Assembly (NCBI RefSeq): GCF_022397955.1 | Contig: NZ_JAKEUQ010000016.1 | Location: forward strand, 71,874-104,316 | DNA: 32,443 nucleotides | DNA from: Vibrio sp. Isolate32 | GTDB taxonomy: Bacteria > Pseudomonadota > Gammaproteobacteria > Enterobacterales > Vibrionaceae | Direction: 5' to 3' | Part shown: in pieces, positions 19,555 to 26,232 of the stretch | Layout of the letters: the number at the start of each line of letters is the position of its first letter | How positions within the stretch are numbered: position 1 is the stretch's first letter | Position numbers and translations under genes: made by a program | The notes under the pieces: model-generated | Told to the model about the DNA's origin: nothing | What the model saw: the letters and a program-made list of their open reading frames with translations, nothing else | Database searches by the model: none

Positions 19555-20781
19555 ATGAAAAAACTACCAATTACGCTGCTAAGTGCAGCGGCAGTGGCTA
19601 ATGTGGCATTAGCTGAAGACCATGTCTCTGTGCATTACCTGAACTATGAAGAGTATGACGACAGAGTTTCAGCTAAGGACACCATGGTTTCGATTGAAAA
19701 AAGTATCGGCTTAGATTGGACCCTAAACGCAGAAATAAGCTACGACAGTGTTTCAGGTGCTTCTCCAGCATGGGGCCCTACGACGCCTCCAGCTTCGGAT
19801 GCCGACAAAATAAATCGCGCCCTGAAAACTCAGCAAGCTCAAGACAAAACTAACGAGGTCATCCGTGCGGGTTATGATCCTCACCGAGACAGTTATGAGG
19901 TCCAGAAAGTCGGCCTAGAAGACACAAGAAAAGCACTCAGCTTGAGTGCCACCTACCGTGACAGACTGCGTAATGAATGGACCTTTGGTGGCAATGTATC
20001 CCAAGAAGAAGACTACGAGAGCATTGGTATCAATGGTAAAGGTTTGATTTATGCCGATAGCGCTAAAAACCGTTCGTACAGCTTGGGGGGCTCTGCTCTT
20101 TTCGACCAAACTCAGGCATTTGGCAAATACGTTTATGGCTCTTCTAACAGCCAAAGCTGGGAAGACATCTTCACTGGTAGCTTAGAAGCGGGGTTATCTC
20201 AAACCTTTACACCAAATCTGTACAGCATTTTTACCGCTTATGCAGGCTACCGTAGCGGTTACTTGAGCAACCACTATTTAACGGTGCTTCGTGAAGTCGA
20301 CATCAATGACGATGGCAAAATCGATGATGACGAAGTGTTCTTGGGGCAAGATTCTAGACCAGATACCCGACTCTCTGGCGGTATTAACCTTCAGGCCTTT
20401 TACTCTTTGTCGGATAGCATAAAAATCCGACCACGTTACAAATGGTTCACGGATGACTGGGGCGTGATGTCTCATCAAATAGGCGGTAAATTATCTTGGC
20501 ATATCAGTGAGTTGCTAACCTTAGCACCCGGTTATTTCTGGTATACGCAAGATGCGGCAGATTTCTATCGCGATCCTAGCAGTGCCGATCCTTCTTTTGC
20601 TTCGACAGGTTACGCGACTTCCGACCTTCGCCTAGGTAACTTCACCGCGAATGCTTATGAGCTTGGCGCGAGCGTTAAGGTCCATAAAACCGTGCGTTTA
20701 AATGCGCTGGCGGCTTACTACGAACAGAGCAACGGATTTGAAGCGCAGTGGTGGGCGGTTGGAGCAACTTATGAATTCTAA
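19555..20781 (+). CDS. DUF3570 outer-membrane beta-barrel protein with flavinylation-type sequon
   Basis: The 408-aa product has a signal peptide (AAAVANVALA^E) and a C-terminus ending in a beta-signal (WWAVGATYEF, terminal Phe), with many amphipathic strands rich in aromatic residues, as for an outer-membrane barrel. The overall pattern matches DUF3570. Residues 64-70 read DSVSGAS, fitting the ApbE acceptor sequon Dxx(S/T)(G/S)A(S/T), with Ser70 as the predicted FMN attachment site. Residues 249-260 (DINDDGKIDDDE) form a textbook EF-hand Ca2+ loop, probably in an exposed loop. The ribosome site is weak, and a 90-bp A-rich leader separates it from the DUF4266 gene. The apbE start overlaps its end by 11 bp. 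The biochemical role is unknown. Confidence 0.85.
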   Translation: MKKLPITLLSAAAVANVALAEDHVSVHYLNYEEYDDRVSAKDTMVSIEKSIGLDWTLNAEISYDSVSGASPAWGPTTPPASDADKINRALKTQQAQDKTNEVIRAGYDPHRDSYEVQKVGLEDTRKALSLSATYRDRLRNEWTFGGNVSQEEDYESIGINGKGLIYADSAKNRSYSLGGSALFDQTQAFGKYVYGSSNSQSWEDIFTGSLEAGLSQTFTPNLYSIFTAYAGYRSGYLSNHYLTVLREVDINDDGKIDDDEVFLGQDSRPDTRLSGGINLQAFYSLSDSIKIRPRYKWFTDDWGVMSHQIGGKLSWHISELLTLAPGYFWYTQDAADFYRDPSSADPSFASTGYATSDLRLGNFTANAYELGASVKVHKTVRLNALAAYYEQSNGFEAQWWAVGATYEF

Positions 20782-21748
20782 GCTGCCCTTTGTCCATCGC
20801 TTCCATGCCATGACAGTACCATGTGAAGTGCAGATCTTATCGCTTGATTTGACCCACCTCCCAAAGGCGTGCGCAAAAGACATCGCTGATGAGATAGAGC
20901 AGAACACACACCGCTTAGAAGACAAATATAACTTCTACAGCGATGATTCATGGCTAACACGACATATTAATCAGCGTACAGCCAATGAAGTCGAACTCGA
21001 CTCAGAGTCTGCGGAAGTTTTTGAGCATCTCGACCGATTAAGCCAACTGACATTCGACACGTTTGATACCACTGTTGGCAGCATTAAACATCTTTTACAG
21101 CAGAAGCCGAAGATGTCACACAGCCATGCCTTTCAAGCCCTGTCTACCGCGCTGGGCAAGCAAGCATGGGAGCTAAAAGAAACAATTGATCTAGAAGATA
21201 CAATGGATCGAGAAGGAACGGTCGGTCTACAAAGAGCTTTTGATTTACAAAGGACAAGACTACACATCCCTGATCCACGCACCCGCTTCGATTTTGGTGG
21301 CGTCATCAAAGAGTACGCGGTCGATCAAGCAGTAAAGATAGGCAAGCGACTTGGTGCAACTTCAATGTTGGTGAATTTTGGCGGCGATATCTATGCATTG
21401 GGTACAAAGCCAGATGGTTCGCCATTCAATATTGCAGTTCTGGATCCAAGAGACAACAAGACACCTTTTTTTGCCGTTCCGATTACCGACGCGGCGCTGA
21501 CCACATCAGCCCACAGTGAACGTCAAATGCAGTTCGGCGATAAAACCACGTCTCATATTTTGTCGAAACAAGACGTGGAAAAGAAAATTCTGTCTGTTAC
21601 GGCAATAGCTTCCTCCACTTTGGAAGCGGGTGTACTTAGCACCTCCTTGACGCTCAACCCGAACATTTCAGTACCAGAAGAGAGCGCCGTTATTTACATC
21701 GACGATCAATTACACATTCACCAAAGCACGGAGTTTTTGCATTCATGA
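20771..21748 (+). CDS. apbE: ApbE-family FAD:protein FMN transferase, atypical
   Basis: The 325-aa product starts at the ATG at 20771, with GGAG 6 nt upstream; longer in-frame extensions lie within the DUF3570 gene. Family features: AMTVPCEVQIL near the N-terminus, DFGGVIKEYAVDQA (174-187, canonical form DxGGxxKGYAxD) and NFGGDIYALG (202-211). It lacks a signal peptide or lipobox, so it may act in the cytoplasm, unlike classical periplasmic ApbE. The canonical HIIDPRTG motif is replaced by HILSKQD (from His262), and the Mg2+-binding Asp in the usual ADAxxT motif is Gly287 (EAGVLST). Activity is therefore uncertain, although the same degeneracy might be typical of the DUF3570-linked clade. Its probable substrate is the overlapping upstream DUF3570 barrel. 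It overlaps dsbD by 4 bp. Confidence 0.8.
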   Translation: MNSKLPFVHRFHAMTVPCEVQILSLDLTHLPKACAKDIADEIEQNTHRLEDKYNFYSDDSWLTRHINQRTANEVELDSESAEVFEHLDRLSQLTFDTFDTTVGSIKHLLQQKPKMSHSHAFQALSTALGKQAWELKETIDLEDTMDREGTVGLQRAFDLQRTRLHIPDPRTRFDFGGVIKEYAVDQAVKIGKRLGATSMLVNFGGDIYALGTKPDGSPFNIAVLDPRDNKTPFFAVPITDAALTTSAHSERQMQFGDKTTSHILSKQDVEKKILSVTAIASSTLEAGVLSTSLTLNPNISVPEESAVIYIDDQLHIHQSTEFLHS

Positions 21749-23541
21749 AAAACTACCTACTCACGTTAATTCTATTCTTTAGCAGCTTTTTACATGCTCA
21801 AGACAGCGAGTTTCTTCCAGTTGAAGAAGCCTTCCCTGTTACATGGGAAGCCACGGATCAAGGAGCGGTTATCCGCTTTGATACACACCCGGGGTACTAT
21901 CTTTACCGATCTCGCTTCTCGTTTAAAGAAGAGTCCTCATTATCGACACTAGCTCCTCAATACTCTCTGCCAGGTGAAGAAAAACAAGACCCTAACTTCG
22001 GTAATGTAGTGGTGTTTCACGAACCGCTTACCGTTACCGTGCCTTACACCGGGATTGGCAAGCTCACCGTCCGCTATCAGGGCTGTGCAGACAAAGGGCT
22101 TTGCTACCTGCCACAAAAGCTAGTGTTGGATTTACCTACGCGCAAAGCGTTAACAGAAGTCGCCACTGAGAAGCCATCAAACTCTCTGGTTCAAACACTA
22201 GGTGAGATCAGTGACGACACCAATGGCTTGTCATCGTTTCTCTCTCAAGCAGGTAAGTTACAGGCACTGCTTGTGTTCTTCTTGCTTGGCTTAGGCCTAT
22301 CTCTCACGCCGTGCGTGCTGCCTATGATCCCTATCTTAGCCAGCATTATAGGTGGTGAAAAAGCGATGACAGGCAAGAAAGGTGCTGCGCTTTCCAGCTC
22401 ATACGTTCTGGGCATGGCGACCAGTTATGCCCTAACCGGGATTTTGGTCACCACATTAGCAAAAGGCATCAATTTACAAGCGGCGATGCAACAACCTTGG
22501 TTGCTCAGCATTTTTGCCGCCGTGTTCGTTTTACTAGCGTTAGCCATGTTCGGTTTCTATGAACTTCAACTCCCTGCCGCACTGCAGCAGAAACTCAACA
22601 GCGGCTCAGACAAGTTGGGCGGCGGTAAAATTGCTAGCGTATTCGCGATGGGCGCAATATCTGCGCTAGTGGTTTCACCTTGTGTGAGTGCGCCACTAGC
22701 CGGTGCATTGCTTTATGTATCCACCACTCAAGACTGGGTGTTTGGCGGTGCCACCCTGTTTGTCATGGCTCTAGGCATGGGTGTTCCGCTTATCGCGATC
22801 GGTGCTAGTGGCGGACGCTTACTGTTAAGAAGTGGTGCATGGATGGTATCGGTTAAACAAGTCTTTGGCGTACTGCTGCTCGCGGTGGCTATCGTGTTAT
22901 TAAGCCGCTTCGTTGACCCATCAATCATTATGATTTTGTGGGCGCTCCTTGCTATTGGTACGGGTGTACACTTCGGCGCGTTAGAAGCCGCACAACCGGG
23001 CTGGGCTCGTACTCGTAAGTTTTCCGCGCTACTACCACTGAGCTATGGCTTGATTCTGTTTGTTGGTTTTTTCCTAGGAAATTCCGATCCTCTCAACCCA
23101 CTTGCGAACCGAGAGCCCGCACAATCTATGGCCATCACGCCTTTTGAGAAAACCGACTCAATAGCTCACTTGGAACAGCAATTACAAGCTGCAGCCAATG
23201 CTGAGCAAAAGGTGCTAGTCGACCTTTATGCGGACTGGTGTGTCTCTTGTAAGGTAATTGAGACCAACGTATTCAATGATCAAGAAATCAGCCAAAAACT
23301 CAAAGAGTGGCAGACCATCAAGCTAGATGTGACAGAAAGCTCGCCAGAACAAATGGCATGGCTCAACAATAAGAATGTGTTTGGCCCACCAGCCATTTTC
23401 TTTTACTCACCCGCTAGCGGTGAGTTAGAACCGGCACGAGTCATGGGAGATATCGACAAAGCAGGCTTTAACAGTAAGCTCAAACTTGCTAATCAGCTTG
23501 TAGCGGCCCGTACAGCGGAGCCTAGCAGCCAAATAAATTAG
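21745..23541 (+). CDS. dsbD: Thiol:disulfide interchange protein DsbD
   Basis: The 598-aa product has a signal peptide (FFSSFLHA^Q) and full DsbD architecture. The N-terminal periplasmic domain carries the Cys pair CADKGLC (114, 120). Then come eight or so membrane helices with Cys190 (TPCVLP) and Cys313 (SPCVSAP), and a C-terminal thioredoxin domain with YADWCVSCK (499, 502). All six cysteines of the electron relay are present. It transfers electrons from cytoplasmic thioredoxin across the inner membrane to periplasmic acceptors. Sitting at the end of the thioredoxin-DUF4266-DUF3570-ApbE cluster, it probably serves this cluster and may be a second copy besides a housekeeping dsbD. It is followed by a strong terminator. 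Confidence 0.93.
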   Translation: MKNYLLTLILFFSSFLHAQDSEFLPVEEAFPVTWEATDQGAVIRFDTHPGYYLYRSRFSFKEESSLSTLAPQYSLPGEEKQDPNFGNVVVFHEPLTVTVPYTGIGKLTVRYQGCADKGLCYLPQKLVLDLPTRKALTEVATEKPSNSLVQTLGEISDDTNGLSSFLSQAGKLQALLVFFLLGLGLSLTPCVLPMIPILASIIGGEKAMTGKKGAALSSSYVLGMATSYALTGILVTTLAKGINLQAAMQQPWLLSIFAAVFVLLALAMFGFYELQLPAALQQKLNSGSDKLGGGKIASVFAMGAISALVVSPCVSAPLAGALLYVSTTQDWVFGGATLFVMALGMGVPLIAIGASGGRLLLRSGAWMVSVKQVFGVLLLAVAIVLLSRFVDPSIIMILWALLAIGTGVHFGALEAAQPGWARTRKFSALLPLSYGLILFVGFFLGNSDPLNPLANREPAQSMAITPFEKTDSIAHLEQQLQAAANAEQKVLVDLYADWCVSCKVIETNVFNDQEISQKLKEWQTIKLDVTESSPEQMAWLNNKNVFGPPAIFFYSPASGELEPARVMGDIDKAGFNSKLKLANQLVAARTAEPSSQIN

Positions 23542-23558
23542 TCCGTCACTCAATGTTC

Positions 23559-23589
23559 AAAAACGCCCAATCAATGATTGGGCGTTTTT
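23559..23589. terminator. Bidirectional intrinsic terminator between dsbD and the kinase gene
   Basis: AAAAACGCCCAATC and GATTGGGCGTTTTT form a perfect long stem with a tiny loop, with T-tracts on both strands. It lies 17 bp after the dsbD stop and about 25 bp after the end of the convergent 23615-24733 gene. Confidence 0.92.
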
Positions 23590-23614
23590 GTTTGATCCAT
23601 TGATTATAAGCCTG

Positions 23615-24733
23615 TTACTCAGCTCTCTCTAACTGTTGGATGACCGTTTGGGTCAACTGCTCAGTGTAAGGGTTGATTTTCCAATGCTCTGGGCTCCAAC
23701 CTTTTACGAAACGTTGGAAATCAGCCCACGCAACATAAAACAGTGGTCGCCATACGCGTTCGACGTCTTCAAATGAGAGCTGTGGTTGATAGTGTGCAAG
23801 CGCCTCTTTCAAGTGCTGGAAATAAGTATCTAACACCTCACTTTCATACTCCTGGCAATCTCGCGGCCTAATCGCGCTACTCATGAACAAGGCGGCATCT
23901 TTCATTGCACACCCATGGCCAACGTATTGAAAATCGACTGCAGCCGCGTTTTCACTTTCAGGATCAAAGCAGAAGTTCGCGAGCTTAGCATCGCCGTGCA
24001 CTAAAGTTGGGTAAGGGCACTCTTTCAATAAACGATCGATACGTTGCGCTTGTTGTTTCAAAGGTAAATCCGCCAAGGCACTCAGCTCATCAGGACGAGT
24101 GTCTAAATGCCAATAAGTACCGACTGGCCATAATGATGCCGACTGCTCTTGATTAACATTGATGTGCTTTGCGTGAAAATTAGCCAGCCATTTTAAGCAA
24201 GCATTACGCTGTTTAACCTCAACAGGCGTATAAGCATGATGCTGCTCGCCTGAAGCTGATTCATCAGAAGCGGCCAGTACATCAAACTGAGACGTTAATG
24301 GGAAACCGCTATCGTCTAAGTCTTGCATCACGATAAGCCATTCGTTGTCTGCTAATTCACATTGCAAACCCACAGGCACGGGGCAGCGCTCATCCCATTG
24401 CTGAGTGAACGATTGATACCAAGCCGTCTCGACTTGATAGGAATGCACTTTACGCTGATGAGACAGCTTAGTGTTCCATCCTTTCGGGTGTTCAGTTTTG
24501 TCGGGCAACGCGACATGTTTAACGATAACGCTGTTGAATCCAGCATCACTACTATTTGTGAAGACTGAGCGCACTAACTCGCCATAGCCGCCCCACAAGC
24601 GCTGAATCACGTGAATATCGAACCCTTGATGGCAACCGAGTGACGTGGCTATTTTTTGATAAAGCTCAGAAGGTTGCTGAATGGAATTAACATCGGATTC
24701 GACAGACTGTTTTGAAGATATTGATTGAGACAT
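23615..24733 (-). CDS. APH/choline-kinase-like phosphotransferase family protein
   Basis: The 372-aa product has a protein-kinase-like fold of the aminoglycoside/choline phosphotransferase type. The catalytic loop is HGDAKLAN (His246-Asn253, Asp248 as base), and the metal-binding Asp is in VDFQYVG (Asp267). An N-lobe Lys (SVIVKHV) probably contacts ATP. The substrate cannot be deduced; a small molecule with a hydroxyl group is likely, and resistance should not be assumed. It follows the GNAT gene by 11 bp on the same strand and may be co-transcribed. It is cytoplasmic, with no signal peptide. Confidence 0.8.
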   Translation of the reverse strand: MSQSISSKQSVESDVNSIQQPSELYQKIATSLGCHQGFDIHVIQRLWGGYGELVRSVFTNSSDAGFNSVIVKHVALPDKTEHPKGWNTKLSHQRKVHSYQVETAWYQSFTQQWDERCPVPVGLQCELADNEWLIVMQDLDDSGFPLTSQFDVLAASDESASGEQHHAYTPVEVKQRNACLKWLANFHAKHINVNQEQSASLWPVGTYWHLDTRPDELSALADLPLKQQAQRIDRLLKECPYPTLVHGDAKLANFCFDPESENAAAVDFQYVGHGCAMKDAALFMSSAIRPRDCQEYESEVLDTYFQHLKEALAHYQPQLSFEDVERVWRPLFYVAWADFQRFVKGWSPEHWKINPYTEQLTQTVIQQLERAE

Positions 24734-24744
24734 ATAACTCGTTG

Positions 24745-25029
24745 CTACGCCTTATCGGCTAAAAGGTGTGACCATTGTGACTGTCTGTTCATGTAATGAA
24801 CAACATAACTGCATACCGGGACAATTGTATAACCCGCGCGCTCAATTTCAGGGAGTATCGACTCCATCATCACCTTACCAAAACCCTTGCCTTGCAGTTC
24901 ATCAGGGATTCGAGTTGAGGTGATATGCAGTACATCGCCATCCTTTTTATACTTAACAACCGCAAATTGATTTGGTTCCAACTCAACCGTGATCTGGTTC
25001 GCATCTTGATCCCATTTAACAGCCTGCAT
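24745..25029 (-). CDS. Small GNAT-fold N-acetyltransferase (Acetyltransf_CG/YidJ-like)
   Basis: The 94-aa product starts at the ATG at 25029 because GGAG lies 6 nt upstream (CTCC at 25036-25039 on the plus strand). The reading frame stays open through the heptamer repeat to a GTG at 25149, but that extension is low-complexity (FILHTSY repeated) and lacks a ribosome site. The acetyl-CoA loop is visible as LQGKGFGKVMMESIL, followed by VPVCSYVVHYM. Proteins of this small family have a minimal GNAT core; their substrate is unknown. It is probably transcribed with the downstream kinase gene. Confidence 0.85.
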   Translation of the reverse strand: MQAVKWDQDANQITVELEPNQFAVVKYKKDGDVLHITSTRIPDELQGKGFGKVMMESILPEIERAGYTIVPVCSYVVHYMNRQSQWSHLLADKA

Positions 25030-25067
25030 TCTCAACTCCTGCAAATAATGGATACGACAAACAATTA

Positions 25068-25144
25068 AAGTATGAAGTATGAAGTATGAAGTATGAAGTA
25101 TGAAGTATGAAGTATGAAGTATGAAGTATGAAGTATGAAGTATG
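25068..25144. repeat. Heptanucleotide tandem repeat, 11 perfect copies of AAGTATG
   Basis: Eleven uninterrupted identical 7-bp units (77 bp) lie 39 bp upstream of the GNAT start, between it and a predicted promoter. On the gene strand the unit is CATACTT. Perfect short tandem repeats of this length are prone to slipped-strand copy-number change. The unit length is not a multiple of three. Confidence 0.97.
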
Positions 25145-25162
25145 AACACTATGTAATATACT

Positions 25163-25189
25163 AAATTAGTTACATATAAATAATGTCAA
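25163..25189 (-). promoter_or_regulatory. Predicted promoter for the GNAT-kinase operon
   Basis: On the minus strand a perfect -35 TTGACA (25184-25189) is followed after 15 bp by TAATTT. The spacing is short, so the -10 is tentative. If correct, the heptamer tract lies in the transcribed leader. Confidence 0.35.
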
Positions 25190-25207
25190 TTGCTTACAAA
25201 AAAACAC

Positions 25208-25260
25208 TTTATAGAGCTACAATTTGCATAAATCACTAGTCAATAAAAGCGCTCTATAAA
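25208..25260. repeat. Perfect 10-bp inverted repeat with 33-bp spacer
   Basis: TTTATAGAGC (25208-25217) and GCTCTATAAA (25251-25260) are exact reverse complements in the intergenic region between the divergent GNAT and PilZ genes. It could be a looped operator or a remnant of a small mobile element. No gene is seen in 25150-25358. Confidence 0.6.
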
Positions 25261-25358
25261 TTAGAGTAAAGCACACAGAATAAAGCTGGCACGCAATAAC
25301 CTTTTTGTTCGCGGTTATTAATATAACGGACGCATGCTGGCACATGGAGAAACATATA

Positions 25359-26105
25359 ATGAATGCACCACTGAAGAAGCCCTTGGCGCATAATCAGGTA
25401 GTTCAAGAGCCTGGTAGCCGAATGGTTTCTACCATTAATAGCACCGATGCTCTGGCCATGATAGAGCATGGCAGTGAGCTAACGTTAAACATCTCGACTC
25501 CTATTGGCACTAAGTTCCTCGCCACCACTAGATTTATCGGTACGCACAGTGATAACTGTATTGTGGTTGAGGTTCCAGAGATATCCAATGAAGATCTTGA
25601 TTTTTTCTTTCAAGAAGGTTTTTGGATGACAGCTCGTGCTTATTCTCTGAGAGGTGAAGGTGCACTTATCCACTTTAGAAGCCAAATTCATCACAAGGTT
25701 GGTGAACCCTTCCCTATCATCGTGCTTTCTATACCAAGCTCAATGCAAGTGGCTCAACTGCGTAAAGAGACTCGCTACGAAGTGAATTTAGCTTCAAAAA
25801 TCATCTTCAGCGACCAACGTGCAAACTGTGAGATAAGAGACTTATCGAAGAGTGGTTGCCGTTTTGTTACCTCACCGACCTCTCGTCCGATTCAAATTGC
25901 CGATCGAGTCTCTATTGAGATTACGCCTGAGAACTACAATGGCCCGCTGCTCCTGCCATTGAGAGGTATCATCTGTAATCTGCAAAAATCGACGCACTAC
26001 GCTCGATACGGTGTAGAATTTGATGATATCGGTAAAGCCAACGCCAAGAACCTGCTCAGTAAGCTGAAGTTCGACGGCACCAAACTTCGTTTGCGTAACG
26101 CTTAA
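25359..26105 (+). CDS. PilZ-domain c-di-GMP receptor (YcgR-like)
   Basis: The 248-aa product starts at the ATG at 25359, with GGAGA about 8 nt upstream; the ATG at 25344 overlaps that ribosome site. The N-terminal half resembles the YcgR-type flagellar brake domain (GSELTLNISTPIGTKFLATT). The C-terminal PilZ domain has both c-di-GMP-binding motifs: RKETR (RxxxR, Arg135-Arg139) and DLSKSG ((D/N)xSxxG, Asp161-Gly166). Such proteins bind c-di-GMP and tune motility or surface attachment. It is a single-gene unit, bounded by the terminator at 26142. Confidence 0.88.
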   Translation: MNAPLKKPLAHNQVVQEPGSRMVSTINSTDALAMIEHGSELTLNISTPIGTKFLATTRFIGTHSDNCIVVEVPEISNEDLDFFFQEGFWMTARAYSLRGEGALIHFRSQIHHKVGEPFPIIVLSIPSSMQVAQLRKETRYEVNLASKIIFSDQRANCEIRDLSKSGCRFVTSPTSRPIQIADRVSIEITPENYNGPLLLPLRGIICNLQKSTHYARYGVEFDDIGKANAKNLLSKLKFDGTKLRLRNA

Positions 26106-26141
26106 AAGCTCGCGATAGAAACAGCAAAAGACCCCAAATAG

Positions 26142-26176
26142 AAAAACAGCCATCGACGTTATCGATGGCTGTTTTT
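26142..26176. terminator. Bidirectional terminator between the PilZ and Lon-like genes
   Basis: AAAAACAGCCATCGA and TCGATGGCTGTTTTT form a perfect 15-bp stem around CGTTA, with T/A tracts on both sides. It serves the convergent genes ending at 26105 and 26233. Confidence 0.93.
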
Positions 26177-26232
26177 GTTTTATCTCGATAATAGGTTGAG
26201 AACATTTTCCTGTTCTCAACTACCGTATATCT

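Noticed and set aside
23615..24733. Aminoglycoside resistance gene
   Set aside because: The kinase motifs are generic to the APH/choline kinase superfamily, and nothing in the sequence or context points to an antibiotic substrate.
25068..25144. CRISPR-like array
   Set aside because: The 7-bp units are directly abutting with no spacers and no cas genes nearby; it is a simple tandem repeat.
25030..25149. N-terminal extension of the GNAT protein through the repeat
   Set aside because: It is low-complexity, starts with an unsupported GTG, and the ATG at 25029 has a good ribosome site and begins the conserved fold.
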